Source of the DNA: Tupaia tana
Lineage: Eukaryota; Chordata; Mammalia; Scandentia; Tupaiidae
NCBI GenBank assembly: GCA_026018925.1
Contig: JAKSZU010000004.1
Coordinates: 42,174,233-42,238,232, forward strand
Direction: 5' to 3'
Length of the DNA: 64,000 bases
Positions within the stretch are counted from its first letter, which is position 1. Every line of letters begins with the position of its first letter. Below the pieces are notes generated by a model that made no database searches, was not told where the DNA came from, and worked only from the letters and a program-made list of their open reading frames with translations. The translations under genes were made by a program, and so were the position numbers. This document shows positions 11,385 to 21,739 of the stretch, in pieces.

Positions 11385-11643
11385 TCTTTTTAAAAATTTT
11401 TAAGAGAGATCTTTGGTGTGTGCTCACTGCAGAGACAGAGAGAGCAGAGAGATAGAAGTTGAGAAATCACCCCTCTGGGGGATGGCCACACTGCAACACC
11501 CTCTCCTCTATTCTCCTCCTGGGATCTTGGGAACACCTGCATACACACCTAGCATGAGTTTCAAGCTTCCAAGTCTGGGACTAAAACTGTGGTAGACTAC
11601 GTGGAAGCCCAACAATGTAACCATTATGTCATCTGCTGGTCAC
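11385..11643 (-). mobile_element. tRNA-derived SINE with target-site duplication
   Basis: SINE body from the T-rich side to CATCTGCTGGTC. The flanks AATAAACCTATTT (11365-11377) and AATAAGCCTATTT (11644-11656) are 13-bp target duplications with one mismatch. Confidence 0.95.
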
Positions 11644-11933
11644 AATAAGCCTATTTTTTAAATTATCTCTAATAAAAGATTAAAAGTTATCAGCTACTAG
11701 CTAATTAAAAACCAACTTCTTAAATACCTTAAATATTTTTGGTATTGTAAATTAGGTGAAAAAACAACTCAAAATAAAGCTTTATGAGATTTTTTCTTTT
11801 TTAATATAAAACTACTGTATTTCTAATTCTTTCCTTAAAGGTAAAAACTTTAATCAAGTGATATTATAAATGAATACCCTTTACTATTACTGTAGTGCAC
11901 AATTTAAATCTTTACATCTGTATTAGCATTATA

Positions 11934-11973
11934 TATACACACACACACACACACACGTGTGTGTGCATGTGTA

Positions 11974-12028
<55 letters not shown>
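11934..12028. repeat. Palindromic microsatellite (CA)n(TG)n(TA)n
   Basis: TATATA, then (CA)n at about 11936-11955, (TG)n with GCATG interruptions to 11987, then (TA)n to 12028. The CA and TG halves are complementary, so the tract can fold into a hairpin. Confidence 0.95.
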
Positions 12029-12030
<2 letters not shown>

Positions 12031-12222
12031 CAACATATTAATGCCTAGGAAATCATCCAGATTTGGTTATGAATTAAACACATTTCCAAACATTAAAATC
12101 ACACATTGTAATTTATGATCAAATCATGCTTTTCTACAATACTGTGAATTGCTTTGTCTTCTTTTTCTTTGTCACATTTCAGTCAAGTTTCCATATAAAA
12201 ACCTGAGTTCAGAAGTTCAAGT

Positions 12223-12483
12223 GCTGGGGCCAGTGTGTGGCATGATGAAGGGGCTAGACTCCCACAAGGTCCATCTCCCTTTGAATCTCAAACCCTGTGA
12301 CTTGAAAACCATACCGAGCATGAATGTGTGTGTATGCCCAAAATCCTGAGAAGAAAATGGAAGGGAAGGAATTGCAGCACAATCATTCCTCCTGGAGGAT
12401 GGTTTTTCACTTTCCCTCTCACTCTCTCTTTCTCTCTGGTGAATACGTAAGCCCTATGGTAAAAACCTTAAAAAAATAAAAAG
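12223..12483 (+). mobile_element. tRNA-derived SINE, old copy
   Basis: GGGGCCAGTGTGTGGCATGATG head, AGACTCCCACAAGG, ATGCCCAAAATCCTGAGAAG, CT-rich run, GCCCTATGGTAAAAACC and A tail. Confidence 0.93.
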
Positions 12484-13097
12484 TATAAATGCCAAATAAT
12501 TTTCATATTTAGGGGGCTTTGATACATTATTTGTAAATAATTTATAATATAAATTAGCATTTGTAAAGCCAAATAAGCATAGGTAGAGTGAAAGAGACCC
12601 TAAACGTTATGATTAAAGCAACAGGAAAGGTTGAATGGCAAAATATCTTCATTTTCAGCCTGTTACTAAAGTCTAATTACCATTGTTTTGCCTTTATAAT
12701 AAAAATAGTGAATTTCATTTGCCGAATCATTACTGTGAGCTAATAGGCATAGAAAATGTAATATGTGATCTCCTTGAATATTCACAAAAACATTCTAACA
12801 GGTAGGTTTTAGTGTTACCAGCAAAATAAGAAAGGAGTTTTTCTGCAACTGGGTTACACAGAGACAGTCAACAAGCACCATTAAACTATCTTAAAAAACT
12901 CAGCATGTGCTCAGTATTTATAGATACAAGATGCAAACACATGCAAATCATTCCTTACTACAATTAAAGTCAATTGCTTTCCTCTGAGCAATTATCCTGA
13001 TTCCTGTTTTCCTTGGAACACCCATTCTGAGTTTCTCATCTAACCATTTCTCAGGCAGACCTCCCCTTGACTCAGCACTTGGTAAGATTGTTCTTAT
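12484..13097. other. Intronic sequence
   Basis: About 12730-12900 (TTACTGTGAGCTAATAGGCA, then CTCCTTGAATATTCACAAAA) may be a decayed reverse MIR. Nothing else was recognised. Confidence 0.4.
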
Positions 13098-13351
13098 TCT
13101 TTTTTTTTTTTTTAATAGATTTTTGCTACAGTGCATGAACACTTTAGAGAGACAAAGAGAGAGGGAAAGTGAGAAATCACTTTCCCAGGAGGGATGGTCA
13201 TGTTGCAATCCCTTCTCCATTCTCATCTCAGGATGTTGGGCACGCACATATATGTATGTCCAGCGTGTTTCTCAAATTGGCAGGTCCTGGGCTCCAACCA
13301 CTCAGGCATGTGGGATTCAGTACTTTGACCCTCATGCCATTTGCTAGCCCT
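13098..13351 (-). mobile_element. tRNA-derived SINE, old copy
   Basis: T-run, AGATTTTTGCTACAGTGCATG, GCAATCCCTTCTCC, GTGGGATTCAG and ATGCCATTTGCTAGCCC. Confidence 0.93.
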
Positions 13352-14134
13352 AGATAGTTCTTGTCAGAAACCCTTCTTAATTTCAAAATGACTGTCGTCC
13401 TGCTAAACCTCAAGCTGGCCTGGCTTATTAGTATTCCTACTTTAAGGACAGTGCCTGCATACATGGAGGACTGATTAATAAAGCAGAGAATGTAAAGGAT
13501 CCAAAAAGGGGAGGAGGGGAGGACACCAAATTGAGAAGTTAAAATTTAGAGTTATCTTTGTTTCCATGAATTTAACCATGCATCAAGTTGGAAATTTCTT
13601 TATCATTGCTACTTTTTAATTTTTGAATTCTAGTAAACCAGCTTGCTTTCTCCCACATGGACTTGAATGTGAGATATTTGGATCTGGAAGGGCTTCAAGA
13701 TTTTTGTTAACTGGCAGGTGCTCTGAATCGCTGTGGGAAGAGTTCTGTCTGCAGTGCTGTCTCTCTGGCAGCTGCCTCTTGGAGAAGTTGGACTTTCACC
13801 TTAGGAGTTATAAAGGGAATGAACGAACACTACATTCACAATGCATGCAGGAGGTGTGGTATCAAGAGGGGGAATGCAATCAGACTCAGAGAAGTGACTG
13901 ATTTAAAGCTATAGGCTCCAGGCAAGCCTCTCAGTTCCATCCTCTTCAGGATAGAGCCAGGTACGAACACTTCATTTCCAAAGCAAGGGAAAAACAATCT
14001 GTAATTCTCTACTAAAAACAATACCGATAACTTAACTCCCTTCCAGCAATCATCTTTCAGTTTAAGTCATTAGAAGTATTATGTTTGCGTATTAATAGAG
14101 ATAATAAAATAAGAATCATAAAATTCATATACAC
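13352..14134. other. Intronic sequence with a weak 92-codon open frame
   Basis: A plus-strand open frame at 13623-13901 has no recognised domain and lies antisense to NEGR1. I see no splice sites or family match and treat it as chance. The stretch 13620-13960 is less AT-rich than its surroundings. Confidence 0.5.
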
Positions 14135-14385
14135 AAAGGAGTGTAGATTTTTACCACAGGGTGCATACACTTGCCAGAGAGAAACAGAGAGGGAAAGTGA
14201 GAACACCCCTCCCCACCCCCACCCCCCACCCCCCCACCCCCCTGTGGGTGGTCACTCCACAATTCCTTCTCCTCCATTCTCTTGTCATGTGCCCTGCACG
14301 TTTATTAAGCCACTGGGTCCAAACTCAAACTGCAGAGTCGGCCACATGGGATCCTGTGTCTTGACCACCAAGCCACCTGGCCCTA
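14135..14385 (-). mobile_element. tRNA-derived SINE with C-rich expansion
   Basis: GTAGATTTTTACCACAGGGTGCATAC start and CCACCAAGCCACCTGGCCC end. The central C block has grown into a CCCCACCCC-rich run at about 14205-14245. Confidence 0.92.
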
Positions 14386-14481
14386 TAGACAGGTTCTAAA
14401 CTAAAATGTTTGATTAAACTAAATATGTAATATTTATAATTTATAATATCAGTAAATATAGGCCATTAAAAATCAAAATGA

Positions 14482-14756
14482 GGCCAACCCCACAGCCTGG
14501 TGTTAAAGCAGCCTACACCTACAAGACTGACCTTGCAGTTGGAATCCCAGCCCCAGGTGTCTCAAAAACACACCGGGTACATAGGCATGCATGACCCAAA
14601 TCCTGAAAGGAAGATAAATGAAGGGTTTGAGCATAAACACGTCCCATTGGGAGATGCTTTCTCCTCGCTCTCTGTCTCTCTCACTCTCTCTCTGTCTCTC
14701 TCACTCTCTCTCTGTGTCTCTTCTTTGGTGAACACACCTGTGGCTTATAAATAAAC
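14482..14756 (+). mobile_element. tRNA-derived SINE with perfect target duplication
   Basis: GGCCAACCCCACAGCCTGG head to a CT-rich run and TGTGGCTTATAAATAAAC tail. The flanks AAAAATCAAAATGA (14468-14481 and 14757-14770) are identical 14-bp target duplications. Confidence 0.96.
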
Positions 14757-14892
14757 AAAAATCAAAATGAATTAATTCTGTGTGCATGTTGATCTTTAAA
14801 CTTCTTGCTGCTAACTGATTTTTCTTCTTGCAATTTTTTTTTCCAACAGAAAGTATTCTAAACACAAATTTCATTTTATGAAAAATGAATGG

Positions 14893-14974
14893 AAAGACCA
14901 GCTGGTGCAGCGGTAGTGAAGGCATTGGACACCCACATGGCTGGTCGCAATTCGAGTACTGGACCTGGTGGCTT

Positions 14975-15005
<31 letters not shown>

Positions 15006-15085
15006 CTCTCTGGTGAGTGTTCATACCCTAAAGCAAATTAAAATTAAATAATAAAAATAATAAATAAAATTAAATAATTCTTAAA
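14893..15085 (+). mobile_element. Short-form SINE (middle segment missing, AT tail)
   Basis: GACCAGCTGGTGCAGCGG head, AATTCGAGTACTGGACCTGG, then directly into a TC run, GGTGAGTGTTCATACCC and a tail AAATAAAATTAAATAATTCTT. Four plus-strand copies at 23757, 38586, 59338 and 59592 share this layout. Confidence 0.9.
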
Positions 15086-15184
15086 AAGAAGAAGGGCTGC
15101 ATGATAGAACTAATTAAAGCTAGATTTGCCATCATTAACTAAAGTAGTCATTAATCCATGTTCGTCTGTCCTCTCTCTTACTTT

Positions 15185-15432
15185 TTTTAAAATATTTTTC
15201 TAGCCATAAGGTGTGTATGATCACCAGAGAGAGACAGAGACAGAAACAGAGAGAGAGGAAATGAGAAATCACACCCAGAGGGATGGCCATGGAGCAATCC
15301 TTTCTCCTCCATTCTTCTCTCAGGATTTTGGGTACACAGACACATGTACCTGAAGTGATTTTCAGACTACTGGGTCTAGGACTCAGCCATGTGGGAGTCT
15401 AGCACCTTAACTAAATGCTAAATGCTGGTCCT
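15185..15432 (-). mobile_element. tRNA-derived SINE
   Basis: TTTTCTAGCCATAAGGTGTG, GAGAGACAGAGACAG, GGGATGGCCATGGAGCAATCC, then CTAAATGCTGGTCC at the head. Confidence 0.92.
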
Positions 15433-15587
15433 AGGAGTATTGTTTCTTTATCTCTGTCTCTATCTCTTTCTCTGTCCCTTGCTCTTTTTCTGTCTCTCTT
15501 GCTCATAGAAGAAGTAAAGAATCTTTCAAAAGGATAACTATTATTACCCTTGCTGCTTCTGGTTTACTTTGCATTTAAAAACAAAAC

Positions 15588-15754
15588 TAGGGGTCAACAG
15601 GTGTCATAGTGATTGTAGTGTTGGACTTCCATGTGGCTGATGGCAGTTCAAGTCCCAGACTCAGCAAGCAGCGTGAAACTCACGCCAGACTTGTGTGCAT
15701 GAGTGCCCAAAATCCTGAGAGGAAAACAGAGGATTGAAACATGACTTCTCTGTG

Positions 15755-15757
<3 letters not shown>
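15588..15757 (+). mobile_element. SINE, 5' part, split by a later SINE
   Basis: GGGGTCAACAGGTGTCATAG head through TGCCCAAAATCCTGAGAGG. It breaks in the CT-rich region and resumes at 16084. Confidence 0.9.
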
Positions 15758-15822
<65 letters not shown>

Positions 15823-15823
15823 T
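15756..15823. repeat. (TTTC)n microsatellite
   Basis: About 16 TTTC units. It lies at the 3' (A-tail) end of the inserted minus-strand SINE and so probably grew from its tail or from the host CT region. Confidence 0.95.
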
Positions 15824-16083
15824 TTTTCTTTTAGAGATATTTTTGCTATAGGGCGCATGTGCTCACTGCAGAGACAGCGAAAGACCGGGAGACAGAAAGC
15901 AAGAAATCACCCTCCAGGGGGGCTGGCCACACTGCAATCCCTTCTCCTCCTTTCTCCTCTGAAAATCTTGGGCATGCACGCTCATGTGCCCAGAATGAGT
16001 TTTAAGTAGATGGTTCTGGAACTCAAACCATGGTTGACTACATGGGAGGTCAGCCAGGTAACCATTATGCCATCTTCTGGTCC
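15824..16083 (-). mobile_element. tRNA-derived SINE inserted into another SINE
   Basis: TTTTAGAGATATTTTTGCTATAGGG start, CACCCTCCAGGGGGG middle, CCATTATGCCATCTTCTGGTCCC end. The host resumes immediately with CTCTCTGTCTTTCTC. Confidence 0.94.
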
Positions 16084-16150
16084 CCTCTCTGTCTTTCTCT
16101 GGCAAGTGCACATGCCCTGTAGCAAAAATCTCTCTTAACAACAAAAAAAT
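16084..16150 (+). mobile_element. SINE, 3' part of the split element
   Basis: CTCTCTGTCTTTCTCTGGCAAGTGC, CATGCCCTGTAGCAAAAATC and A-rich tail complete the element begun at 15588. Confidence 0.88.
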
Positions 16151-16220
16151 AGATAAATAAACTACCACCACCAATAATAAACACACACAAACAAAACCCT
16201 ATGTCATAAAATACAATTGG

Positions 16221-16235
16221 AAGGGGGGGGGGGGG
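16221..16235. repeat. Poly-G run
   Basis: About 14 consecutive G in an otherwise AT-rich stretch. Confidence 0.9.
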
Positions 16236-16436
16236 AATAAGGTATTGATGGAGTCTGACTTGACAAGGCAAACTTTATCTACATGATCTGAGAATGGGGC
16301 TGGTTCACTGAACTAATTAAGCAGATGTTTGCCTTCCTTGAACTTCTATAAAATTCTTTTTCTTTTTAATATACTTATAAACAGAACACACAGGAAAAAA
16401 AGAGCCTTGTTGCTACTTTCTTTAAAAAATTATTTT

Positions 16437-16722
16437 GGGCTGGGATCTGCAGGAAGTGTGATGGTTAAGATGCTGGATTCCCACATGGCCAATGGTGCTT
16501 GAAGTCCTGGACCTGGCAGCTTGAGATTCTTTTGAGATTTTTTACTTGGTACACATGTGTACATGCCCGAAATCTCAGGAGGAGAATTGAGGAAAAGGGT
16601 TGTGGCAAGGCCTTCCCCCCAGCCCAGGGAATGATTTCTCACTTTCCCTCTCGCTGTCTCTCTGTCTCTCTCTGGAGAGCACATGCACCTTATTGTAGAA
16701 ACCTTAAAAAAATTTATACTGG
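16437..16722 (+). mobile_element. tRNA-derived SINE
   Basis: GGGCTGGGATCTGCAGGAAG head, CTGGATTCCCACATGGCC, ACATGCCCGAAATCTC, CCCAGGGAATGATTTCTC, GCACATGCACCTTATTGTAG and A tail. Confidence 0.93.
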
Positions 16723-17334
16723 GACTCAAAAGGTATGTTCAAAAATCACTTCCCAGGATTAGTAGTAATAGTTTTGGGCAAGTGATACACAACCTCTATA
16801 AAAGCTTCATTTACTTATTTGAAAAATGAAGCTAAAACCATTCGTACTAAGTAACTCCCATATTTGTATGGGTTCAAAGAGACAGTCCATGGAACTAAGA
16901 TTAAGTAAAGGGTTACTGATAATTTATTTTTGCTTTTATGGTCCATTAAACAATTTTGTAAACCATATATCTTCGAACTTTTTAAGACTGCTACTTAAAA
17001 TTTTTAGCATTACTTGAAATCTTTGTAAACTAAATAAAAACTGTTAACTCTTACTTTTAAATGTATTCAAAGAAGTCTGACATAATGATTTGATGTTCAT
17101 TAACAGACATTAAAAAAATGAAAGGAAAAAATATCCACCTTAGAAGACATGCTATACTGTTTAATTTTCTCCTCAAACTGATCATTCCCCTTCTGCCACA
17201 TAATTGATTCTAATCAAAATTTTATTCTTTAAAGTCTTTTATTGATAATCTGTCATCTTCACCAGAAAATAAACTTTATAAACTGACATTAAAATAAGTC
17301 TTGTAACAATAAGACATAGTGAAAAAGTATTCTG

Positions 17335-17416
17335 AATCTTTGTTGTTTCAAGAGATATGTTTGTTATTCAAAAGAGGTACATGAGAGTGTGCATATGTGT
17401 GTGTGAGAGAGAGAGA
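17335..17416 (+). repeat. Local direct duplication, copy 1
   Basis: AATCTTTGTTGTTTCAAGAG, ATATGTTTGTTATTC, then ATGAGAGTGTGCATATGTG and a short GA run. It matches copy 2 at 17867-17946 with about a dozen differences. Confidence 0.88.
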
Positions 17417-17866
17417 ATAAAGTTATCTTAATGGTTGATAGTATACAATTGAAAAAAATACATATTACACATTATTATATTTATTAAACACATTTTTACT
17501 TCATATAGTTAATTAATGCATCAATGAGGTGCTCATACCTATGTGAACAAACTTTTTCACTCAAATGAACAGTTTTTTTGCTCACATGAAAATGGTCCAG
17601 AATCAGTTCTTACTAGATATTTTTATAAATGGAAACTGTGAGATTCCTAACTGAATCTATGGAACCAAAAGAAGTCCTTTTGTAGCAATGCTACTCAATT
17701 CCTCAACTTCATGAGAGTGATGTACCAAAAAATGATCGTAATGTATCACCAAAAGTCATTCCTAATGCTCCATCATTAGTGTAATGAACCTATTATGAAA
17801 TCACCCATAGATGTTTCAAAAGGGAAATAGAGGCTTCATACATTACGAAAGTTTTTTGCCAAGTTA

Positions 17867-17946
17867 AATCTTTGCTGTTTCAAGAGATATGTTTGTTCTT
17901 TAAAAATGGAATGTGAGAGTATGTGTATGTGTGTGAGAGAGAGAAG
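17867..17946 (+). repeat. Local direct duplication, copy 2
   Basis: AATCTTTGCTGTTTCAAGAG, ATATGTTTGTTCTTT, then TGTGAGAGTATGTGTATGTG and a GA run. It lies 532 bp from copy 1. Confidence 0.88.
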
Positions 17947-18553
17947 GAGAAAAAGAAAGAGAGACTGGTGGAAAAATGAGCAAGTGAAAATGAATAAAGG
18001 ATGGTAAAATACTAACTTATAACCAACATATAATTTAAATTTATTTCATGTGAGTTTTTTCCTACAGAAATGACCAGTCCCCAAATACCCATGCTTCTCT
18101 TGTTGGAGACTCCATTCAGCAGTATCTAGTGGACAGCTGGACTTGTCATCTCTCAGTGCGTGGCTGGCTCAGGAAAGCAAGTGCCTCCAAGGGATATAAA
18201 ATTCCACTGTGATTTAGGAAAAGCTGAAATTTCAGCCACCAATTTCTGGCTGGATTTGTAATAGATGGCAGCACATTTTCCTATCCCCATGACAAATCAT
18301 CTCTCAAGGTCAGAATTCTGTGATATTAGTCATTACTTCTTTGAATCACTATAAAAAATAAACCTGAAGGGCAAAGAAGAGAAACATCACTATAATGTTC
18401 TCTAAAACCAGGTGAACTAGAATGTGGTGAAATGTCAGTTTGATTTCTCCATATCTGCCTTTATTTATTTTTTTTTTTCAAAATAACATAAGGCTGAATA
18501 TTAACTCTTCCTACAGCTCAACAGCCTTAGTACTTTAGGGACTACATTCCCTC

Positions 18554-18801
18554 TAGGGTCAGCAGGTAGCATGGTAGTGAAAGTGTTGGATTCCCACATG
18601 GCCTACCATAATTCAAGTTCTGGACCTAGCAGCTTGCAAATCACTCTAGGTGCATGTGCATAGGTGACCAATATCCCAAGAGGAGAATGGAGAAGGGACT
18701 ACTGGTTGGCCATCCCCTGAGGAGTGATTTCTCACTTTCCCTTTCTCTGGCTTCCTAGGGAAAGTGCACATACCCTATGGCAAAAACCTTTAAAAAACTG
18801 T
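18554..18801 (+). mobile_element. tRNA-derived SINE
   Basis: AGGGTCAGCAGGTAGCATGG head, TTGGATTCCCACATGGCC, CAATATCCCAAGAGGAG, GAGTGATTTCTCACTTTCCC, CATACCCTATGGCAAAAACC. Confidence 0.94.
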
Positions 18802-18847
18802 TTTTTCTCTAGCCAGTACATCTGCTTCTTTAAAAATGGGACATGGT

Positions 18848-19169
18848 GGGACCAGCAGTTAGAGTAATGGCTATGTCGCTGGACTCCCACGTAGTTGACC
18901 GCGGTTCGGGTCCCGGACCCGGTGGCTTAAACTCACGCCTGGCGCCTGTGCATGCGTGCCCAAGATCCCACGAGGAGAATGGAGGAGAAGGGATTGCGGT
19001 GTGGCCATCCCCCCGGGGGGTGATTTCTTGCTTTCTACCTCTCTGTCTCTCTCTGTCTGGCAAGCACATGCGCCCTATAGCAAAAAAAAACAAACAAACA
19101 AACAAACAAACAAAAAAAAAAAACAAAAAAAAAACAAAAAACAAAAAAAAACCTCTCCAAAAACAAAAA
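18848..19169 (+). mobile_element. Young full-length SINE with 16-bp perfect target duplication
   Basis: GGGACCAGCAGTTAGAGTAATGG head with B box GGTTCGGGTCC (18903-18913), CpG-rich body, CGCCCTATAGCAAAAA end and a (CAAA)n-rich tail. AAAAATGGGACATGGT flanks it at 18832-18847 and 19170-19185 without mismatch. This is the best candidate here for a recent, possibly still polymorphic, insertion. Confidence 0.98.
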
Positions 19170-19224
19170 AAAAATGGGACATGGTAATATGCCACTTGTA
19201 AAGGCTATTTTATGAAGATTGATT

Positions 19225-19512
19225 AAAACATTCTGTATGACAAGACCCAAACACCAAATCTTAACTGTCATGTCTTTGCGAAGCTCCCTCTGACATTTCC
19301 ATTGTATGCCTCCAAGAGAGTTGAATGGACCCTCTCTATGGCTTGCATTGCCCCAGCACACTAGCTAGCTTGCTTTATTACCTTGTACTATGAAATCATT
19401 CATTTAGTCATTTATCACCCTTCTTAAACTGTATAAGACTCTGGTTGACTTATTCATTGTGATGCCCAGGAGGAAGTGAAATGTCTGTCACATAGTGCTT
19501 AGAATGTGCAAT
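19225..19512 (+). repeat. L2 LINE 3' remnant
   Basis: GAAGCTCCCTCTGACATTTCC, TTGCTTTATTACCTTGTAC, CATTTATCACCC, then GTCTGTCACATAGTGCTTAG follow the order of the L2 3' end. Diverged and non-coding. Confidence 0.6.
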
Positions 19513-20004
19513 TTTTAGATACTATGAGAATTCCAAATAAAATGTGGTATGAGTAGTACATAAAAGAGTCCACAAATACTCCTGGAAACAAACATGGAGT
19601 GTGAATAGGTGAGAGCAGGTTTAATACAAGAGCTAGCATTGAGACCCATCAAACTGGATTGTACTTTAAATCCTTTGCTCCTCATTATCCTAAATTGAAG
19701 CATACACAGAAACTGCTGAATTTCCTCTATGCTTCAAAAATAAAATATATCATTTGAAACAAATAGGAATACCACTATCTACAGAGTTTACTGATACCTG
19801 CTTATTCATGCTACTTTAAAAATAACTTAGTGATGCTAAATTCTAGCTTTGACACACTGAAAGGAAAACAAACTGCTATTTGTCTCAGAAAAATCAAGTG
19901 GAAGCCACTCATATGGTGATATTTTCTTCCCTAAAAATCTGGAACAAGTGAGAAATACGTAGAGTCTAGGTTAAATATAAAAAGTAAATGAAAAGGCATA
20001 AAGG

Positions 20005-20070
20005 ACTGGCGACTATAGCAGGAAAATCCCACTATTACCACTAATTAAACTCCACTTTTCTACTTAAAGA
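20005..20070 (+). repeat. Local direct duplication with CTAATTAAAC core, copy 1
   Basis: ACTGGCGACTATAGCAGGAAAATCCC, then CTAATTAAACTCCACTTTTC. It is paired with 21445-21512, 1.44 kb away. Outside the shared block the flanks differ. Confidence 0.85.
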
Positions 20071-20075
20071 GATTA

Positions 20076-21442
20076 ATTGATAAACAAATATTGTTTATAT
20101 CTGAGAAAATATTACTCATTTGGTTTTAATTTGATCTGAACAATACACTACTTTTAATTATCTTACAAATGCAAGGATATGTTTTTAATGCTTTTATTTG
20201 ATTGACTGCAAATATGGTCTTGGTGAAATATTATTAACATTTGTTTAGTTCAGAGTTCCTACTTTGCAACAATAAAGTCTTTCACTTCTTAGTTTGTCAT
20301 TCTTGTGTCCTCAAGTTTACCTGCATTTTCTGGATGAATACACTTTCAGTATAATTTGTGGCTAACAAATTTTACATGCTTATTATATTAAATATATTAA
20401 GTGTATGAAAATTATTAATTAGAGTAGAAGTGAAGGAAGAAGAATGGAAATTAAGTGCTTTACAAAATCAAATAAAAAATGTACTGGCCCCTAAACATTG
20501 TAAGGGTTAGTACATTTGAAATTATTTTTTATTTGAAATATTTTCATCCTATAATACCGTGTTTTATTCTTTAACTGGCTTCCTATGTAAGGAACTTCGT
20601 TCTCTGTTCTGTACAATTCTCTACCTTAGCCATTAATCTCTCACGTGAAGCTGTCAAAATCTTTTATGAAAATCGAAATGTACTATATCCACTTTTCTTA
20701 TCTTTCACAGTGCATTATTTTCAAGCAGCCCAGCAAGTTAGTTAAGCACAAACTGCCTTGTACAAATCGTGATAGGAATACAGCCACACTTTCCTCAGCT
20801 TTTATTCTGTTACCAATATTTCACAACTGTCTTTGCAGTCAATACTGTACGCACAAGTCTATTGTTTCCGGCTTTGCTTGTCTCCCGAGCTTCTTAATTC
20901 ACGAATCACTTCTGATTCAAAAGGACTTCATTGATTTCATACTGTATATACACGTGCATCTTTTGTTCTTTCTCGCTAATTGGTTCCTCTAATTGTGAGC
21001 CCTTGAAAAAGCTATCATATTTTTCATTTTGTAATCTATAAATCATTAGTTTATCATATGTTTGTTTTCAGGATTTCAAGTCAACAGTGCATAATTCATA
21101 AATGCCTGTGTTGTTTTTCATGTTCTTAGTACAAAAAAAAAAAGAGATGGGTTATAAAATAAATATAGGACTTTATGGACAGCTAATAGATTTCAAAGTG
21201 GTGTTTCGTTGAGTTATCAGTAAATGAATGGATTGAATTCCCTTTGAAAGACACAATGGTCCAATAATTAAAGGAAACCATTTTTGGCAAAGCATACTTT
21301 TGATTTTGCCAAACACTAAATTGTCTTATATATAATGAGAAACATTTGTCTTTCATCTTTAGCAATGGCTGAAAGTCATCATTATCTACCAGATGCTAAG
21401 TGACCCTCCTGAAATGAGTTGGTCATTTCAATCAGCTATTAA
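20076..21442. other. Unique intronic sequence
   Basis: No SINE over this stretch. A 115-codon plus-strand open frame at 20645-20992 has no recognised domain and sits in slightly more GC-rich sequence with several CpG. I do not call it a gene. Confidence 0.5.
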
Positions 21443-21444
21443 TG

Positions 21445-21512
21445 GGCAGGCAACTACAGTAGGCAAATCCCCACAATTGCACCTAATTAAACTCCACTTT
21501 TCTATTTAAACA
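21445..21512 (+). repeat. Local direct duplication with CTAATTAAAC core, copy 2
   Basis: GGCAGGCAACTACAGTAGGC, AAATCCCC, then CTAATTAAACTCCACTTTTC. The central 20 bases are identical to copy 1. Confidence 0.85.
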
Positions 21513-21627
21513 GAGAAAACAAAAAATAACTGAGTAATACCTGTCTGATTTTATTGAGAAATAATAATACTTCAGAGTGAACTCAAAGATGTTATTTTGA
21601 AATAGTTGGAGTCAATTCGCATTTTAA

Positions 21628-21658
21628 CAAAACTCACAAATTTTCCTTGTGAGTTTTG
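21628..21658. repeat. Perfect 12-bp inverted repeat (hairpin)
   Basis: CAAAACTCACAA (21628-21639) and TTGTGAGTTTTG (21647-21658) are exact reverse complements around a 7-base loop. Confidence 0.95.
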
Positions 21659-21739
21659 ACTATGCAAGTATACCAGAAAATTAAAATACATAAAAATAGT
21701 TTATTTAATAAACTTAAAATTTAGAAGATAGACAAACTA

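Larger units (their letters stand above)
16723..18553. other. SINE-free intronic sequence with a local duplication
   Basis: 1.8 kb without a recognised mobile element. It contains two related copies of an approximately 80-bp segment (17335-17416 and 17867-17946, listed separately). 18060-18360 is less AT-rich. Confidence 0.55.

Noticed and set aside
13623-13901. 92-codon plus-strand frame with several Cys
   Set aside because: No recognised family, no splice context and antisense within an intron. Chance is the simplest reading.
18860-18960. CpG cluster as a CpG island or promoter
   Set aside because: The CpGs belong to the young SINE body. The same pattern repeats in every young copy (27540-27870, 39840-39960, 62100-62230).
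20645-20992. 115-codon plus-strand frame
   Set aside because: No domain, signal or family match; moderate length is expected by chance over 64 kb in six frames.
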